Positions 14,877 to 28,253 of a DNA stretch of 64,000 nucleotides are shown here, in pieces. This DNA comes from Anoplolepis gracilipes (Eukaryota; Arthropoda; Insecta; Hymenoptera; Formicidae). The stretch's first letter is position 1; the number at the start of each line of letters is the position of its first letter. Below the pieces are notes generated by a model, which searched no databases, was not told the DNA's origin, and saw only the letters and a program-made list of their open reading frames with translations. The stretch is from the NCBI RefSeq assembly GCF_047496725.1, contig NC_132970.1:18404501-18468500 (forward strand), written 5' to 3'. The translations under genes were made by a program, and so were the position numbers.

Positions 14877-15122
14877 TATATAGAGGGAGGGAGGGAGGGA
14901 GGGGAGGGACTCTATCCCGATCGCTACGACGACTCGACTGCGCCGCGCATATAATTACGTTTTCTCTCATCCCACATCAATTCGACGTAGTGCCACTTCG
15001 TCGTAATTCGTTTCCTACTTTAGTCCTCCTCGCGAATGCTCCTTCAACGCGCGTGTTCTTATTCCTTTCCTCTCTCTTCTTCATTCGGCCACCAGACCGA
15101 TTACTCCAAGAGAAAGGAAAAG

Positions 15123-15128
<6 letters not shown>

Positions 15129-15185
<57 letters not shown>
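15129..15185. repeat. (AG)28 microsatellite
   Basis: Perfect AG run of 57 bases. Confidence 0.97.
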
Positions 15186-15195
<10 letters not shown>

Positions 15196-15678
15196 AAAGC
15201 GTACCATGCATTTTATCGCGACTGCAAAATTTAATGAAGTCACAGAGAAAGGGAAAAAAAGGCCGTATCAGCATCGAGTGTAATTTAAAGAGGTCAGACT
15301 ACGCCTGCTTTGTGTGCATTCACCGAACGTAATTCTTTATTAAATATTTCCGTCTATACCGTGGGATTTGCATACGGATTTGCAAAAGTGCTTGGACTTG
15401 ACATTTTCTTTTCAGAGCGCTGATATTACTTGTTTGTCTTTGTAGTATATAGTTTCCAAAAATTTTACGTCAGTAGCTTTATGTAAGTAGTGCCGTGGGA
15501 GCGATTATACTTTATAGCTTATTGCAAAATCGATAGTGTGTTCTCGTCGAGAGAGAAACTATTTTCCCGGCTTACAACTTCAAGAAATGGTTTCGTGCAT
15601 TATTTTTGAAATATTGCTCATCCACATTTTCGCATTAATATATGTACGGATTTAGTATGTCAAGCGCTACGCAGATCA

Positions 15679-15708
15679 TTATATTATTATTATTATTATT
15701 ATTATTAT
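15679..15708. repeat. (ATT)n trinucleotide repeat
   Basis: About ten ATT units. Confidence 0.95.
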
Positions 15709-16074
15709 ACCATTGTATACCGTCGTACAAATTTGTGAATATAGAGAATAAAAGTGTTTCGAGTCAAGTTTTTGTCTATATCGTTTGATTCCATATCGCT
15801 ATCGCAGCTTTAACGGCGAGTGAAAATAACTAAAGGAACGATTTCCGTGCTTTTAAATGCAACCGCGGGCTTCACGCAAAGACGTATATCGCTTCAAGCG
15901 AAACGATTTTATCCGTCCTTGCAGATTCAAAGGCAAAAATATCGAGAATTTTCTGACATGGATCGCTCATAAGACGCAAATCGCTCGCTCATGCGAAAAT
16001 CATCGCGCTTTTGCTTTTTGATAAAGCCCTGGATTTTTAATACTCGTCGCCCTGCCAACCCCACATTCACCTAC

Positions 16075-16130
16075 CTGTTCCCATATGAAAACTCGGGGCT
16101 GTATGGAACGAGCGCGCAGATCACTTGACA
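16075..16130 (-). other. Candidate short coding exon, unidentified
   Basis: On the minus strand a 56-base segment lies between an acceptor-like ATCGTGATTAG and a strong donor GGGAACAG|GTAGGT. After two leading bases it reads 18 open codons with no stop: SSDLRARSIQPRVFIWEQ. The frame has a TGA just upstream of the acceptor, so it is coding only if spliced. The acceptor has little pyrimidine tract. No neighbouring exon could be linked to it and the family is unknown. A chance match is quite possible in a window this size. Confidence 0.13.
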
Positions 16131-16351
16131 CTAATCACGATACGTGACCATCAAAGGCCGCGGTGGATCCTCGAGTGGACTGTTCAGTCGCAAAAGGAAA
16201 TACAATCAAAGAAAGAGAGAGAGCAATTAAAAACCAACGAGTCCCCCTCATCTTCATTTTTTTCTCTTTTTCTCTATCTCTATTTCTGCCTCTTTTTCTC
16301 TTTCTCTGTCTCTCTATTACTATCTGTCTGTCCATCTACCTATCTACCTGT

Positions 16352-16376
16352 CCATCTCTCTCTCTCTCTCTCTCTC
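16352..16376. repeat. (TC)n microsatellite in a pyrimidine-rich tract
   Basis: A TC run closes a pyrimidine-rich region (16250-16376) of TCTT, TCTA and CTGT units. The long frame that reads through it is low complexity. Confidence 0.9.
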
Positions 16377-16636
16377 GCTTCCTACGTCTGCTCTTTCGTT
16401 GGCCTTTCGGACCTTTGCATCGTCCCTCAATCAAGGTACCCAGCACTCACACAGGTACACGTGTACAAGTGCATGCAAGTGAATATCCATGTGTGTACAC
16501 AACCCGTCGGGATCCTTCCCTTGTTAGAAGTCATTTCAAACATTTGCTATATCATGATCGTTCGCTCGGTGCTCAACCGGTGCCCGGTGCGAGCGTTTCT
16601 TGTTCGCGGTCCCCCGAGCTAGGAGAAAAGACGTCC

Positions 16637-16671
16637 GGTCGTTGGTCGTCGGTCGTCGGTCGTCGGTCGTC
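16637..16671. repeat. Five copies of the heptamer GGTCGTC
   Basis: Five tandem GGTCGTC units, the first with one change (GGTCGTT). The unit length is not a multiple of three, so each repeat shifts frame. Confidence 0.9.
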
Positions 16672-16809
16672 GGAACGAGACTTCGATGGTCCCTCGACAC
16701 GAATTAAAGACCCATTCGCGGCGTTATACGCTAGCCTCTGTCCGCTTCTTCTTGCTCGCCATCGTCGTTTCTACGTATGCGATGTATTATGGTATGTATG
16801 ACGATGGAC

Positions 16810-18418
16810 TAACGAGCGTCTCGAGTCGTTTCAGAAATACGACGAATCGTTTGGAATAATATTACTCACAGAAATGTCATAGAACTTCTCGGAAAGTTTA
16901 AAACACGTTAGTGTTTAAAATTTCCTAGATAAGAACCCGCGATAGTGTCCGAATTAAATCGACATTAAAATTATCTTTCGTGTAACTTAATCTCACGTAA
17001 CAGATTGCATCATGGATTTATTATACATTTTCACTGCACATTTAAAATTAGCGTTAAATATGTTTTAGAATTCTTTAGATGAATTTGGAACACTTATTAA
17101 AACATTATTGACACATTTACGGATTAACTTTCGCTTAAAGGAACTTTAACGCTAAATCTTATTCTCACCTACAATTACGATACATTTATATCGTGTCCGA
17201 CCAAGGCGGCAATAAATTTGCTCGGATATACATTTACACGTAATGGCAACACCTTGCGCGTGACAGTTGTCAAACGCTTACTTGATTAATTCCATTGATA
17301 TTGTACAAATATTTCCATAAAATTAATATTAATCGCATTATTCTGTAACTAATGGTTTTGTAATTAATTAACTTCGTAGAAGACTTTAACCTCAAGATTA
17401 AAGATTAAAGGAAAACCTTTAAACATTTTGACCTTTAAATATGTATGTAAGTATGCATTTTTCAGAAAGATTTTTAAAATTCTCTCAACAAAATTCCTAT
17501 CTTTCAGTAGTATTCAAAAGTAATAACTCTAAAGACCATAATCACTAAATCGTTTGGGGACGTGTAAGAAAGGAAATAGAGTTATTGCTGGAGAAGTATG
17601 TGTCGGTAACCAGACGGTTTTTCCCAATGGATGCTCGATGTATTTTTCAGATTATCCGGATTCTCCCTCCCTAACTCTTTCGGTCTGCGGCTCTTCTTGA
17701 ATATAAAAGGAACCTACAGGTGAAAGTGTACCCGATATCGTGCCGGCTTAGTCATCCTAAACGTGTCGTCGAGTCTCGAGTAGGTAGAACAATGCCGGGG
17801 TTCATGCGTCACCCTCTTGTCTCCTTGTCGCTGTCTCATCTTGAAATAAACGCACTGGAAGCTCCGCGTTAAAAAGAACGATTAGCGTCATTTGCTCCTT
17901 AGTCGCTTATTTATTTACTATCTTAAAGTAATTCTTTTAAAACTAACTGCAGCGTTAATAAACTGCATAATTCTATACAATAAGGATCTAATCTACTTTT
18001 CTAAAAACTCAGAAGTTATGCTTAATTTTTTGGATTTTTGAAAAGTTTAAAATTTTTTTTTTTTTTTTAAAGAAAAATTGCAATAAACAATTCAGATATT
18101 AATGTTGCAAATAATCTCGAAATATCTTGTCCTTTTCGTTCTTTAAAATATTTTCTCTTTGTAAATTGTATCATTATTTTAAATTTATACCATTACTTTA
18201 GATTTATACGTCTCTTTGCTTAGACTTAACAATGCAATTTCATTTGATTAAAAATAAAAAGATTATTTTTAAACAGAAAGATTATTTCTGAGATTAAAAG
18301 AGTTAAAATTTAAGTTAAAAGATTATCTTTGTAAGTCTTATGTTAATACTCAGGTTTACTTTAATTAATAGTATCACTCTCTCTTTCTCTCTGTCTTTCT
18401 TTTCCTCTCTTCCTCCCT

Positions 18419-18420
<2 letters not shown>
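16810..18420. other. AT-leaning stretch, no gene seen
   Basis: Nothing recognisable. A TATAAAAGG word at about 17702-17710 has no convincing initiator 25-35 bases downstream. A T run occurs at about 18053-18068. Confidence 0.5.

Positions 18421-18424
<4 letters not shown>

Positions 18425-18470
<46 letters not shown>
18425..18470. repeat. (CT)23 microsatellite
   Basis: A perfect CT run preceded by CCCT/CCTC units from about 18404. Confidence 0.97.
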
Positions 18471-18472
<2 letters not shown>

Positions 18473-21400
18473 TCTCTGGGCGAACACGACGGAGAATCCT
18501 CTCGAGATTCGCAAAGAGACTCGCGAGCCAAGAAGCTAATCGCGTATCAATCTCGTCCCTCGCCCCGTCATGTTGAGATGACAAACACCCCATGTAATTT
18601 ATCGTACCGTTTACATAATCGAAGAAGCCGTTGTTGAGCGAAACATGTACATTCGCAGCGGGATGCGTATTTTGTCGCCGTTTGAGAATACATCCTATAT
18701 ACAAAAGCGAGAAAGAGAGAGAAAGAGAGAGAAAGAGGAGATGAATAACCGTTGGTGGAGAATAATTTTTCCTAAAATGCGGGAATAAAACGTGGGAATA
18801 ACCACCTATTCTATATTTGAAAAGAGGATCCACACTTATATATTATTCAACTATCCACATGGATGGTTAATAAATAGTATAATTGTATATTAACATATTT
18901 TCTTTTATATAATAATAACAAATTATATATTAAAATATATCATTAGAGTAATAATGGCAGAAATAATATTTTCAAAAATTAAAATGTGTGTACATGTATA
19001 CAAATATATGTATAATGTTTTTCATCAGATTTATTTCTACAATTTTTAATAATAATTTTCAAAAAATTTAAAATATAACTTTTTTTAAAAAAGAATTTTA
19101 ACTGCAATCCGTTTTGCAATTAGTTCTAAATTTTTACTATTAAATAACACCACATTAAATTATTCAAATCTCAATTAGATAATAAAGACAAGTTCATACT
19201 CTATTAAAATTAAGTCGAATTAAAAATAACAAATATTAATATATTATCTATTTTTAAGATTGCAGAATTTCAAAGTATCTAAAATATTACAAAATAATAA
19301 AATCTTACAAAATATTTTGTATTATATTGAATATTAAATATTTATATTACATTAATTATATATTAAATATTACTTTTTGCATGTCCTTTAAATTTTCATA
19401 AAGAAAAAGACAATTTTAGTCAAAGTCATTAAAAAAATGTAAATAATTCTTGCATTGTATCATAGTAATTATATATTTTTATTCTAGTATACGAAAGGCA
19501 GTTAAAAGTTTTGAACAAACAGCTTGATTGTCAAACAACGTTTCGCAAAGACCTTTCGTTAATGAATCCAACAAGCGACCCGTCATATAATTGCTACGCT
19601 GCTTAGGTAACGAACTATGATCGATTCAATAATGTAGGGTGTGCTGTCTCTAATTTCAAAGGCTAATTAATTTCCGAGATGACGATAAACATTATATTAA
19701 CCACCTTCGCAGTCACGAAGAAAGCACTACCGTTCATACATGCATTCATGACGCATTTATGAGTAATAAGACAGTTTGCGACAAAAATAAAAAGAAAAAA
19801 GAAAAAAAAAAAAAAGACAAACGTTTATTTCACCAACGTGCAAACGCTACTTGTTTTACTACAGTCTGTAGATTGATTTATATGCGGATTTTCGGCAAAC
19901 TCATTGGACATTTGCCGGGGATTCCTATAAATTATAGACTGGATATTCGATACGAGTGCCAAGGATATTCATCATATCTTTTTTGTAACATATAAATGAA
20001 CTCGATTTCGTCTACTTTAAAAAATAGATAATTTTCTCTTGTGTGCATTCCCTTTTTTTTATTTGGTATTTGTAATTAGAAAAAATATAGAAGCATTTTT
20101 TCTCTCCATTAAAACTTTTTTATTTAAAACTACTTTGCACTTACATTGTTTAGTTTATAAAATTACTAGCTTAAATTACCTGGCGTTGCTCGGGCTTTTA
20201 ATATTTCATCAGCAATGTTATTGTTCGATTTTCACATTTCTACAAATGCGGATGAAATATAAAAAAAAGCCCAGATAGTTTAAGCTAGTTATAAAGTCAT
20301 GTTATAAAGAACTCGAAGCTGATTTCAGCGAAAATTCGAAGCGTTATAACTTGTCTCGATATTGTGTGGTAGTATATCATAAACATAAATAATATACCTT
20401 TATAATATTATAATATAGGTACCATATACATTAGATTCACATCAAAGGCGCGCGATGGACGATTATAAAGAGTTACACGAGCTTACAGTTTGCAATTTAT
20501 TCCACACATAATAATGATCGCATGATTACAACCAGTAGTCAACAATTTAAATATATATATATATATATATAATAAAGTGTCTGTCTATAATCTGCTTTAT
20601 AAATTTCTAAATTTATTAACCGATCTGAACTAAATATTGCATAGTTACTCTCGACTCCTACGGAAATTCATTTGTTTAATAAATTCACTTGTGAATTATA
20701 TCACTATTTTATGGTGTTACTAATACTATATAAATTATATCTATATTTCATAGTATATTACTTTGTGAAAATCTATAAATATTTTGACATGCCCACTTTG
20801 CGGAACAAACAAGATATAGTTAACCATGGGAAAGTATAGATTCTCTTAAATTATCACAAAATCAATGAAATAAGGAGGAGAGAATAGAATGTTTAAATTT
20901 CGTGATAGCTTATATTTTCCACAATTTTAGAGAGTAATTATGCAAATTTCAACTGTACGTACAGACAGAAATTCTATTTTATATACACATATATATATAG
21001 ATATAGATATATTCTGAATGAAAAAACCTAATTCTTAATTAGAGTGGCTCGCTATGACACAACCCGTAATCGAAGCAATATTCTTTAAATGAAACAGCGA
21101 TATCGATTCGAAAAATACTCGGGAATATTGCTATTGTGCCAGAAAGAAACTTATAATGAACGCGCAATTTAGAAACGTTAATAAATGGACGGTGGTGTAA
21201 ATATTGGGTTAAAGTCGGCAGAGAGTTTCAAATTCGATTTCTCGAATCTATATCGCGCGGATTGCGTTTAAAATTGATAGCCCGATCAACGCGACGCTGC
21301 CTCCTACAATTGAATCTTCTGATAAATTTCCCATCTATCTCGACGCAACTTGAACGGCATCGGTACCAACCAACACCTCCACCACCGCGCGCCAGAATGC

Positions 21401-22265
21401 TCGAGTCAAATAATTTCTCGAATTGTAATGTCGTCGATAAATCAATCGTCGTTCTCGCCCGCGCGACGCAATTGTTTTTGACAATTGTATTCGCGACTAC
21501 AATACCGCGTTAGCACGCCCGAACTGTTGCACGTCAATTTGAGAGAGATTTTTATTTGTCACAGCAACAATTCTCTGATGATTCAGCCTGGAAGGAAGCC
21601 ATTTTTTAGTACCTGTATTAACTCTACGTTCTCTCATGCTTGTTTTTAGTTTACCTTCCATCTCGTATTGAAGTCTTAAACTTGCTTTGCCCATTCACGT
21701 AACAATTTTTGCGAGTAACTTGAAAGGAAATAAAAAGATAGACCGCACAAATAACGATGCCGTGAGTAAAAATTTAAAAACTTTCCATCAACAGTTTAAA
21801 TTCCTTAATTGAAATGTACAATTAAAAATATTAGTTGTAAGAATAATAAAAAAAAAATATATATATATATATATATATTTTATATACATGGAATGTATCA
21901 TTCATAATCACGATAATAAATTTACAATAACAATGAATAATTATATTTGTGTGTTTGAACAATAATTAATAACGCGTTTTACTTGAAATAAAAAAGGGAT
22001 TCACTTTTAAAGCGGATTTACGTACCGCGAGTTAATTTCGAAAATAACTCGTGATAGTCACTCTCCGTACGGGGCACGTGGGAGGCGAACGTTCAATATT
22101 TAAATGTTTAGCTTGACTTGCCGAGTCTCTGGGCTTTATCGTGAATCAAAAACACACAGAAAAAGAGAGCACCAGCTCGAACGGCTTACAATATTCCTGT
22201 CTATCCTCGCGGATGAAAATGTTTCTCTCTGTCTTTCGCATAGGCGTTAAAACTCTGAGGAGTTA
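18471..22265. other. AT-rich stretch, no gene seen
   Basis: The stretch is largely AT-rich with stops in all frames. Small TA tracts occur at 20550-20570 and 21858-21880. The less AT-rich patch near 21240-21520 contains only short frames. Confidence 0.6.
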
Positions 22266-22271
22266 CATTCG

Positions 22272-22294
22272 TTTTTTTTTTTTTTTTTTTTTTT
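22272..22294. repeat. Poly(T) tract, 23 bases
   Basis: Uninterrupted run of T. Confidence 0.95.
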
Positions 22295-22670
22295 ATCCGA
22301 TATACATGTATCAAAAGCGCACCACAGGATCCATCCGGAAGATGCGCCTCCAGAAAAGAGAGGTGCGCAAGGTACAATATAAAATCAACCGTTCATTTAA
22401 ATATAAACGAGCCGCGTTGCACAAATACGTTTCGTCGGATGAACACGTTATTCCCTCCCCTCTAATTCACGATCTCTTTTCTCGTACGCACCAAGCGACG
22501 ATACAAAGCCGATGCATCGTGTATAGTATGAGCCGTATTTACATATCTTGATACATACATATACACATGAGAAAAATCGATGGCAGCCATGATGGCCAAT
22601 CAGAAAGCGGAAGGCAGACCCTACGCACGGACGTTCTACGTGTACACGTCGTTCCAAATATATGTACATG

Positions 22671-23275
22671 TATAGGATGTCCCGGACTAATCGAAAAGCA
22701 TTCTAAAAGAAGACATAAGAATACGAGATGAAGTAGATATTACCGGAGACCGCTAATCGTGACCCCTTTCGTGGAATGTAAAAGTTTTGAATGGCCAACA
22801 ACGGTTAATGTAATTTGTATTTCTATAATTGGAATGCACATAAAATTCAAGTTATGAACGAATAATAGATGTTTTCTTAAAGTAAAATATCTAATTTTAT
22901 GAATTGAAGATAGAATCGTTATCTCGTATTTCTATCTCCCTTCAGCTATATGATATATTCCTTGATTACTTTTTCCATATAGTAGAAACATCGAGGAGAA
23001 TGTATTATCATTTGTCAGATCTCTTTCCAATTTCCAAATTTCCATTTCTTGATCGATAAACCTCGAGTGTGAAATTCATCTGTGAATAAGGTTTGCTTAA
23101 CTCAATTTAGAAATAATGTATTTTGTGTATATTGTTAATGAGAGAAAAATTTTCTTAATCTAAAAATAGCTTATTATTCTTAATGCCATTTAAAATATTA
23201 CAAGAAAATATTATGAAAATCTAATTTCATATTGATCAAAGGCACTGAACAAGAATGCATAGGGAACACCTTATA
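22671..23275. mobile_element. Candidate non-autonomous DNA transposon with short inverted ends
   Basis: The left end reads TATAGGATGTCCCGG. The reverse complement of the right end reads TATAAGGTGTTCCC. These match over about 14 bases with three or four differences, and both arms repeat GCATTCT a little further in. The element would be about 600 bases, AT-rich inside, with no transposase frame. The TA-rich boundary at both ends would fit a TA target duplication. It shares the end pattern with the element at 50853. The family is not identified, and the boundaries rest on weak inverted repeats. Confidence 0.35.
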
Positions 23276-24203
23276 TTCATTGTCAGTAGACTACTGACTG
23301 CTTACGTTATGAGCCTATTCGGCGCGTGTTAAACAGGTCGTCGAAAAAGGCATCTACTTAGGTCCGTCTCCCCCTCTCTGTCGACTCTGACGGCTTTTAT
23401 CGGCTTCTGTCGTCGCACAAAACCCGTAAATTCTTCTCGCGTTTCATTCAGAGGAATAACGAATCGCTTGTTTCTGAGAAGGGCGATACACGCGTGAGGG
23501 AACGGGGAAAAATCTAGAGACCAAGAAAAAGAAAGAAAGCCCATGGTTTATCGTAAACGACCAATTTTATTCTCACCACGAGAGCTATTCGTCGTGCGAG
23601 AACGAGGCGTAAAGACGTCTAGACATTATTATTTAGGGGGGAATCGAATCGCGCCGAGAGAAGCTTGCGGCTATCTCGCGGGAGATGCTCGATAGAGTGA
23701 AAGAGGAGAGCGTGTATAGTTGACTATCAATGCTTAACACCGGGAACGATCGCTGGTTATCGCCCACAAAGTCGTAACATCGATGTTAAGGTTTGATATT
23801 GAAATATCTTGATTTCGCTATTTCTAGTCTTTTCTAATTCGTTTCTGCGTTATTTTAAACATCATTTTACAGGACTTGTAACATTGGGCGATAATCGAAA
23901 ATAAAGGATTAAATTATCATTATACACGTCCATTTAATCTATGACAAATTTTAATTGATATCAATAAATCGACAACGTTAATTGAGAATTTTGTAATTTC
24001 TGAGCGTTATATTATACAGTATTACTTTCCAATATGGGAAGTTTTATTTTTCAGTAACATATTTTAAAAAATTGGATTTTAATTCATATAGCTTGCATTT
24101 ATTTAACATTTTTATATTAAAACTGATAAAAATCTTTAAAAAAAAAGCAAGTGTTATTAAATGATATTAAATTGTATAAATGTTATTAAATACAAATTTT
24201 ATA

Positions 24204-24242
<39 letters not shown>

Positions 24243-25927
24243 CTGTTTAAGAAAAAAATTATAGTTTAACTCAACAATATTCAACAATATTTTTCATTAT
24301 TAGATTATCGAATCAAGAATAGAAAATTAAAAGGTTAGTACGAACCGAAGCAGCAGAAGATTGATGCTGTGTGAGTATCCGAGTCAATATTGGAAGGCCA
24401 GCACCTAAAACAAAAACATTGCAAACATTATAAAAATATTGTAGAAAACATTTAGAAAAATTTTAAATCCTATTATTTGCTAATAAGAAAATGCGAACAT
24501 TAAAGGATTCTTTGGCACGAAATAGGTACTTGGCTCAAAACGGAACGTTATCCTAATGGATGGATAAACTACCGATATCTTTTTCCCATCTGCCATTTGA
24601 CTATCTATTCTTCTGTATCATACCCCGTTCTTACAACCGATAATATTATAGGGCAAAGCATCATCATGTCTCTCATGAATCGGCTATCGAGCGGCAGTTT
24701 GCTGTTTTCCAAATACCGAACGTTCAGCGGAAGGTCATCCCTATACCATTTCCGACGTACCGCTCGGTATCGTTAAGAAAATAATAGTTCCCGGCGCGAA
24801 TCGGCGGGAAAAATGGAACAGCAGGTGCTCGTGCCGGCTACGCAAGCAATCTGTCAGTAGGTGGAACCGTGTAATGACGTAGCGCCGATTCTTACGAATG
24901 TATGCGCGTTGCGTGCAACGTTCCTCGAACGGTCTAAAACTTTTCGACGTCCTCTCAGTGGCGTAATAATTAAGGAAAGGAGAAGAATGCAAAATAAGCT
25001 GGATTTTATACCATCGATGCGTTTAATACTCATTAATATTTATCAGATCCACTTTTTTATTCAAATCAAAATTATATATACGTAACTTAACGAGAAAGAT
25101 ATATATATTTATATGTGAAGGAAGAGGAATGCAATTTAACAGCTGAGAAAAAGTAATTTTAAAATTTTAGCTAAAAATTATTTAATGTTGTGTGAAATAC
25201 GCCACATGATTTTTTAATTAATTGTTAAAAATGTGTCAAAAAAATAAATCGCGACAAAAGAGCAAGTATTGTGTAAAAAGAGTATTAGCAGGTCCTCTTA
25301 TATAAGGAGTTAAATGCTAAAACATGCTCCGAACCACTTAGTTACGCCGTCGTTTCGCTTCCATCCTATCTCCTCGCGTGTAGATTAGAGCTAACTAAGC
25401 GGACTCTATTACATTTTTTTTGTCCCGTCACGCTAAAAAAACAAAGGAGCAAGACGCGTATAAATTTCAGCCTAATTTTCAGTATCTTGTCGAGAAATAC
25501 TTACGATTATGCAAATTTCACGGGATTGTTCGTGCTCGAAGGTCGGCCTTCGTTTCTCAATGTTTTTCTTGTCTTGCCGCAAAACAAATGATCCTTACGA
25601 CGTCGCCTTGTATATAACGCGACACAAGGCATGTCAGTATTGAGGGAAAAAAAAAAAAAACTGTGTCGGCACTTTTTTCACGTCGGTTAGGCTTAGTCGG
25701 GACAATCGGTTTTCCATGAAAATCCTTGACACCGATCGTGGTTTGTCTTGCGCGCTTCAAGATCGACAATGGGTCGTTCTAAGATCGGAAAGTGTCTCGC
25801 TATGAAAATCTGCAGTTTCGCGCTAAAGCCGCTTAAAATTCCTCTCCAAACTAGTATATACAAGTGAGAGAAGAAAGAAAAAAGGAATAATCTCACTGCG
25901 CCTCGGACCTATGAATTATTCACAATT

Positions 25928-25930
<3 letters not shown>
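23276..25930. other. Mixed stretch, no gene seen
   Basis: Moderately CG-rich at 23290-23720 and 24700-25000, AT-rich elsewhere. The frames are short and unrecognised. Confidence 0.5.
24208..24241. repeat. (AT)17 microsatellite
   Basis: Perfect AT run. Confidence 0.95.

Positions 25931-25932
<2 letters not shown>

Positions 25933-25962
<30 letters not shown>
25933..25962. repeat. Poly(A) tract, 30 bases
   Basis: Uninterrupted run of A, then T and seven more A. Confidence 0.95.
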
Positions 25963-25964
<2 letters not shown>

Positions 25965-26726
25965 AAAAAAAGAAACGCGAAGTGTTCTCGTCTCTACCGC
26001 AAAATTCGCTAAATAAATAATATTCGCGAGATGAATGAAGCTATATAAAATGTAAAACGTAATACAAAATATTTATTCTCCTCCGCGTAAACAATCAGAG
26101 TAAGAGGGTTGTAAAATGACAATTGAAAGCGGTTTTATTTTACAACAATCAATATTATTTTATGAGTTGGATCAACTGCAAGTTTCCATTATAAATGGAA
26201 AAGTTCAAATAAATATCAAGACTACGCATTTAATTTTATAATTACTAACATATAAAAATAACGGTGTATTTTTTAATTAAACAAACTCTTCGAAATTAAC
26301 AGAAATTATTTAGAATTATATCAAAATAACGCGTGTAAATCAATTTCTCCGTCACAGGAACTTTACTCCTAGAAAAAAATGTGTTGCTTTTTCATATTTA
26401 TAGTATAAATCTTTAAATTTGATATCAAGAAAATTTTAAATATATCTTTAGCTGACAATGCGAATCACAAATAGATATTAATTGAAATCTTTTCAAAATA
26501 TAATTTTAAAAATACATCATAAATATATATATATAGCTAACTTTATACGATTTATTTTATCAGTAATTTGTATAAGTACATACGTATCGAAACATAGAAC
26601 ATTCATATTACATCCAATTTCTAAACATCGCATTAATAATTAATTACAATAATTATAATTAATATGTAAATGATTACAATATAATTAAATGTATAAATGA
26701 TTACGAGAAATTACAATCGGTGATAT

Positions 26727-26746
26727 TACACACGTACACGTACACG

Positions 26747-26778
<32 letters not shown>
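26727..26778. repeat. CACGTA and CA compound repeat
   Basis: Tandem ACACGT units run into a CA dinucleotide run. Confidence 0.93.
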
Positions 26779-26779
<1 letters not shown>

Positions 26780-27162
26780 TTAGTAATATATTATCAATGA
26801 TTATATTGCATATTAATGCAGCCAATAATGATGTTCTGGCAAATGCATATCTCTCGTAATGGATCAATTCGAATTGCTCTTATAAAATAGAGAACCGATT
26901 GAAAACGTGTTGGGTCTCCCGGATAGTGAAGAGGAGATTATCGTTGCGACCGCTTCCATCGAGAATGGCATCTATGATGGTGTGTGACCGCTATTATTGC
27001 GGTCTGCCGTCCAACAACCGTCACGCGTACCTACACGCGTAACGATCGTAGGAGACTTCCGGAAGAGAAGGAAAACTCGGGCAGAGTAATAATCCCGTTG
27101 AAAACTACGCAATTACGGTAATGCGGCGCAAAGACGCGAGAGAAATGAAAACACAAAGAGAC

Positions 27163-27185
27163 AGAGAGAGAGAGAGAGAGAGAGA
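27163..27185. repeat. (AG)n microsatellite
   Basis: Perfect AG run of about 23 bases. Confidence 0.95.
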
Positions 27186-28186
27186 ATAAGTTTGTAATTC
27201 CTGGAGCGGGTGTGGCACGTATACAGGTAGCTTTAAAGGAAATTAAGAAATTGAAAAATATCGAGAGAATACGATAAATAAAATCATGAAACATAATACG
27301 AGTATTACTTTTCAACAAGAGTAAGCTGTGTACTCTGTATACATGAATACTTCTTTTTAAATTTCTTACAGTATTGAAGTCTAATCTTCAATAAGTACGT
27401 TTATATAAATAAACTCTATACTTTCGCATAGAGGGTAAAAATTTTCTTTTGCATTAAAAAAAAAAAGGAAAAAAAAAAAAGGGAGAAAGCAAGTGGAAAC
27501 TTTTTTTTATAATAAAATTGGATTCCAGTAAACACGTGACATACACCAGCACTTTAAATTGAAATTGTGAAAATTGTAAGTGACAAACTTAGCAGACTGT
27601 TTGTCGTTCCTTTGCTTCCGGGATATATATATGTGTGTATGTGTGTATGAACATATGTGTATGTACGGATCTTTCCGCTTTCTCTGCGCGACCGTGAAAA
27701 AGAAAGGACAAATGCCGCGTGCGAACGCGACACAACAAATTCCCTCGCTCTCGGGGAGACCCGGTCGGCTCGGTTTTCTCGCTGCGAGTGAGACTCTTAC
27801 CACAGCTGAGTATTACATTGCGTCGACATGGTGCACGCAATTGGATGTCAAATTCCCCTTTTCCACTAAGTACGCGGCGTTTATGTGTCCCGGGGCATAA
27901 CTTGTACGCAACCGTGCAACTCGACGCCCGGCCCGGAGCACAACAAACTTAAGAGCGCAGCTAATGTTTGCATAGTCGCGGGAATTAAGGATATACCCTG
28001 CACCTCTCTTCTCTCTTGGTCTTAGCATAACTTGGCGTGCATAGCCGAGGTCGCATGAACTCGTGTTTATGCTCGATATTACGGAAACTATGTCGTATAA
28101 TAGCACTTTTAGTTTTATACTTTCCGCGTGAGTTGACCTCTCTTTCTCTCTCCCTTACTTTTTTTATCTCATTGTCAGTTTTCGTT

Positions 28187-28189
<3 letters not shown>

Positions 28190-28224
<35 letters not shown>
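28190..28224. repeat. (TC)n microsatellite
   Basis: Perfect TC run of about 35 bases. Confidence 0.95.
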
Positions 28225-28227
<3 letters not shown>

Positions 28228-28253
28228 GTTCTCTTACTCGTCTGTTACTCGCG

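Larger units (their letters stand above)
13805..16074. other. AT-rich then microsatellite-rich stretch, no gene seen
   Basis: The sequence is strongly AT-rich to about 14480, then of mixed composition with two GA arrays and an ATT array. The open frames near 14767-15330 exist because GA repeats contain no stops (they encode RERERE or SLSLSL). Confidence 0.55.
25963..28253. other. AT-rich to mixed stretch, no gene seen
   Basis: AT-rich to about 26900, then mixed. Overlapping frames at 27507-28106 are open on both strands and none is recognisable. Confidence 0.5.

Noticed and set aside
14767..15332. Frames encoding RERERERE or SLSLSLSL
   Set aside because: GA repeats have no stop codons in any frame, so the frames are artefacts of the microsatellites.
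16163..16801. Longest open frame in the window (212 codons, plus strand)
   Set aside because: It begins with a non-ATG codon, runs through TC and GGTCGTC repeats (SLSLSLS and a frame-shifting heptamer), overlaps another long open frame, and has no recognisable domain.
17702..17710. TATAAAAGG, and similar words at 38183 and 63039
   Set aside because: TATA-like words are expected by chance in AT-rich DNA and none has a clear initiator at the right distance.
18315..18833. 172-codon minus-strand frame
   Set aside because: It is dominated by RERERE from the CT array and has no domain.
22770..22784. TGGAATGTAAA, which recalls the start of miR-1
   Set aside because: The match stops after the seed-like region and there is no surrounding hairpin.
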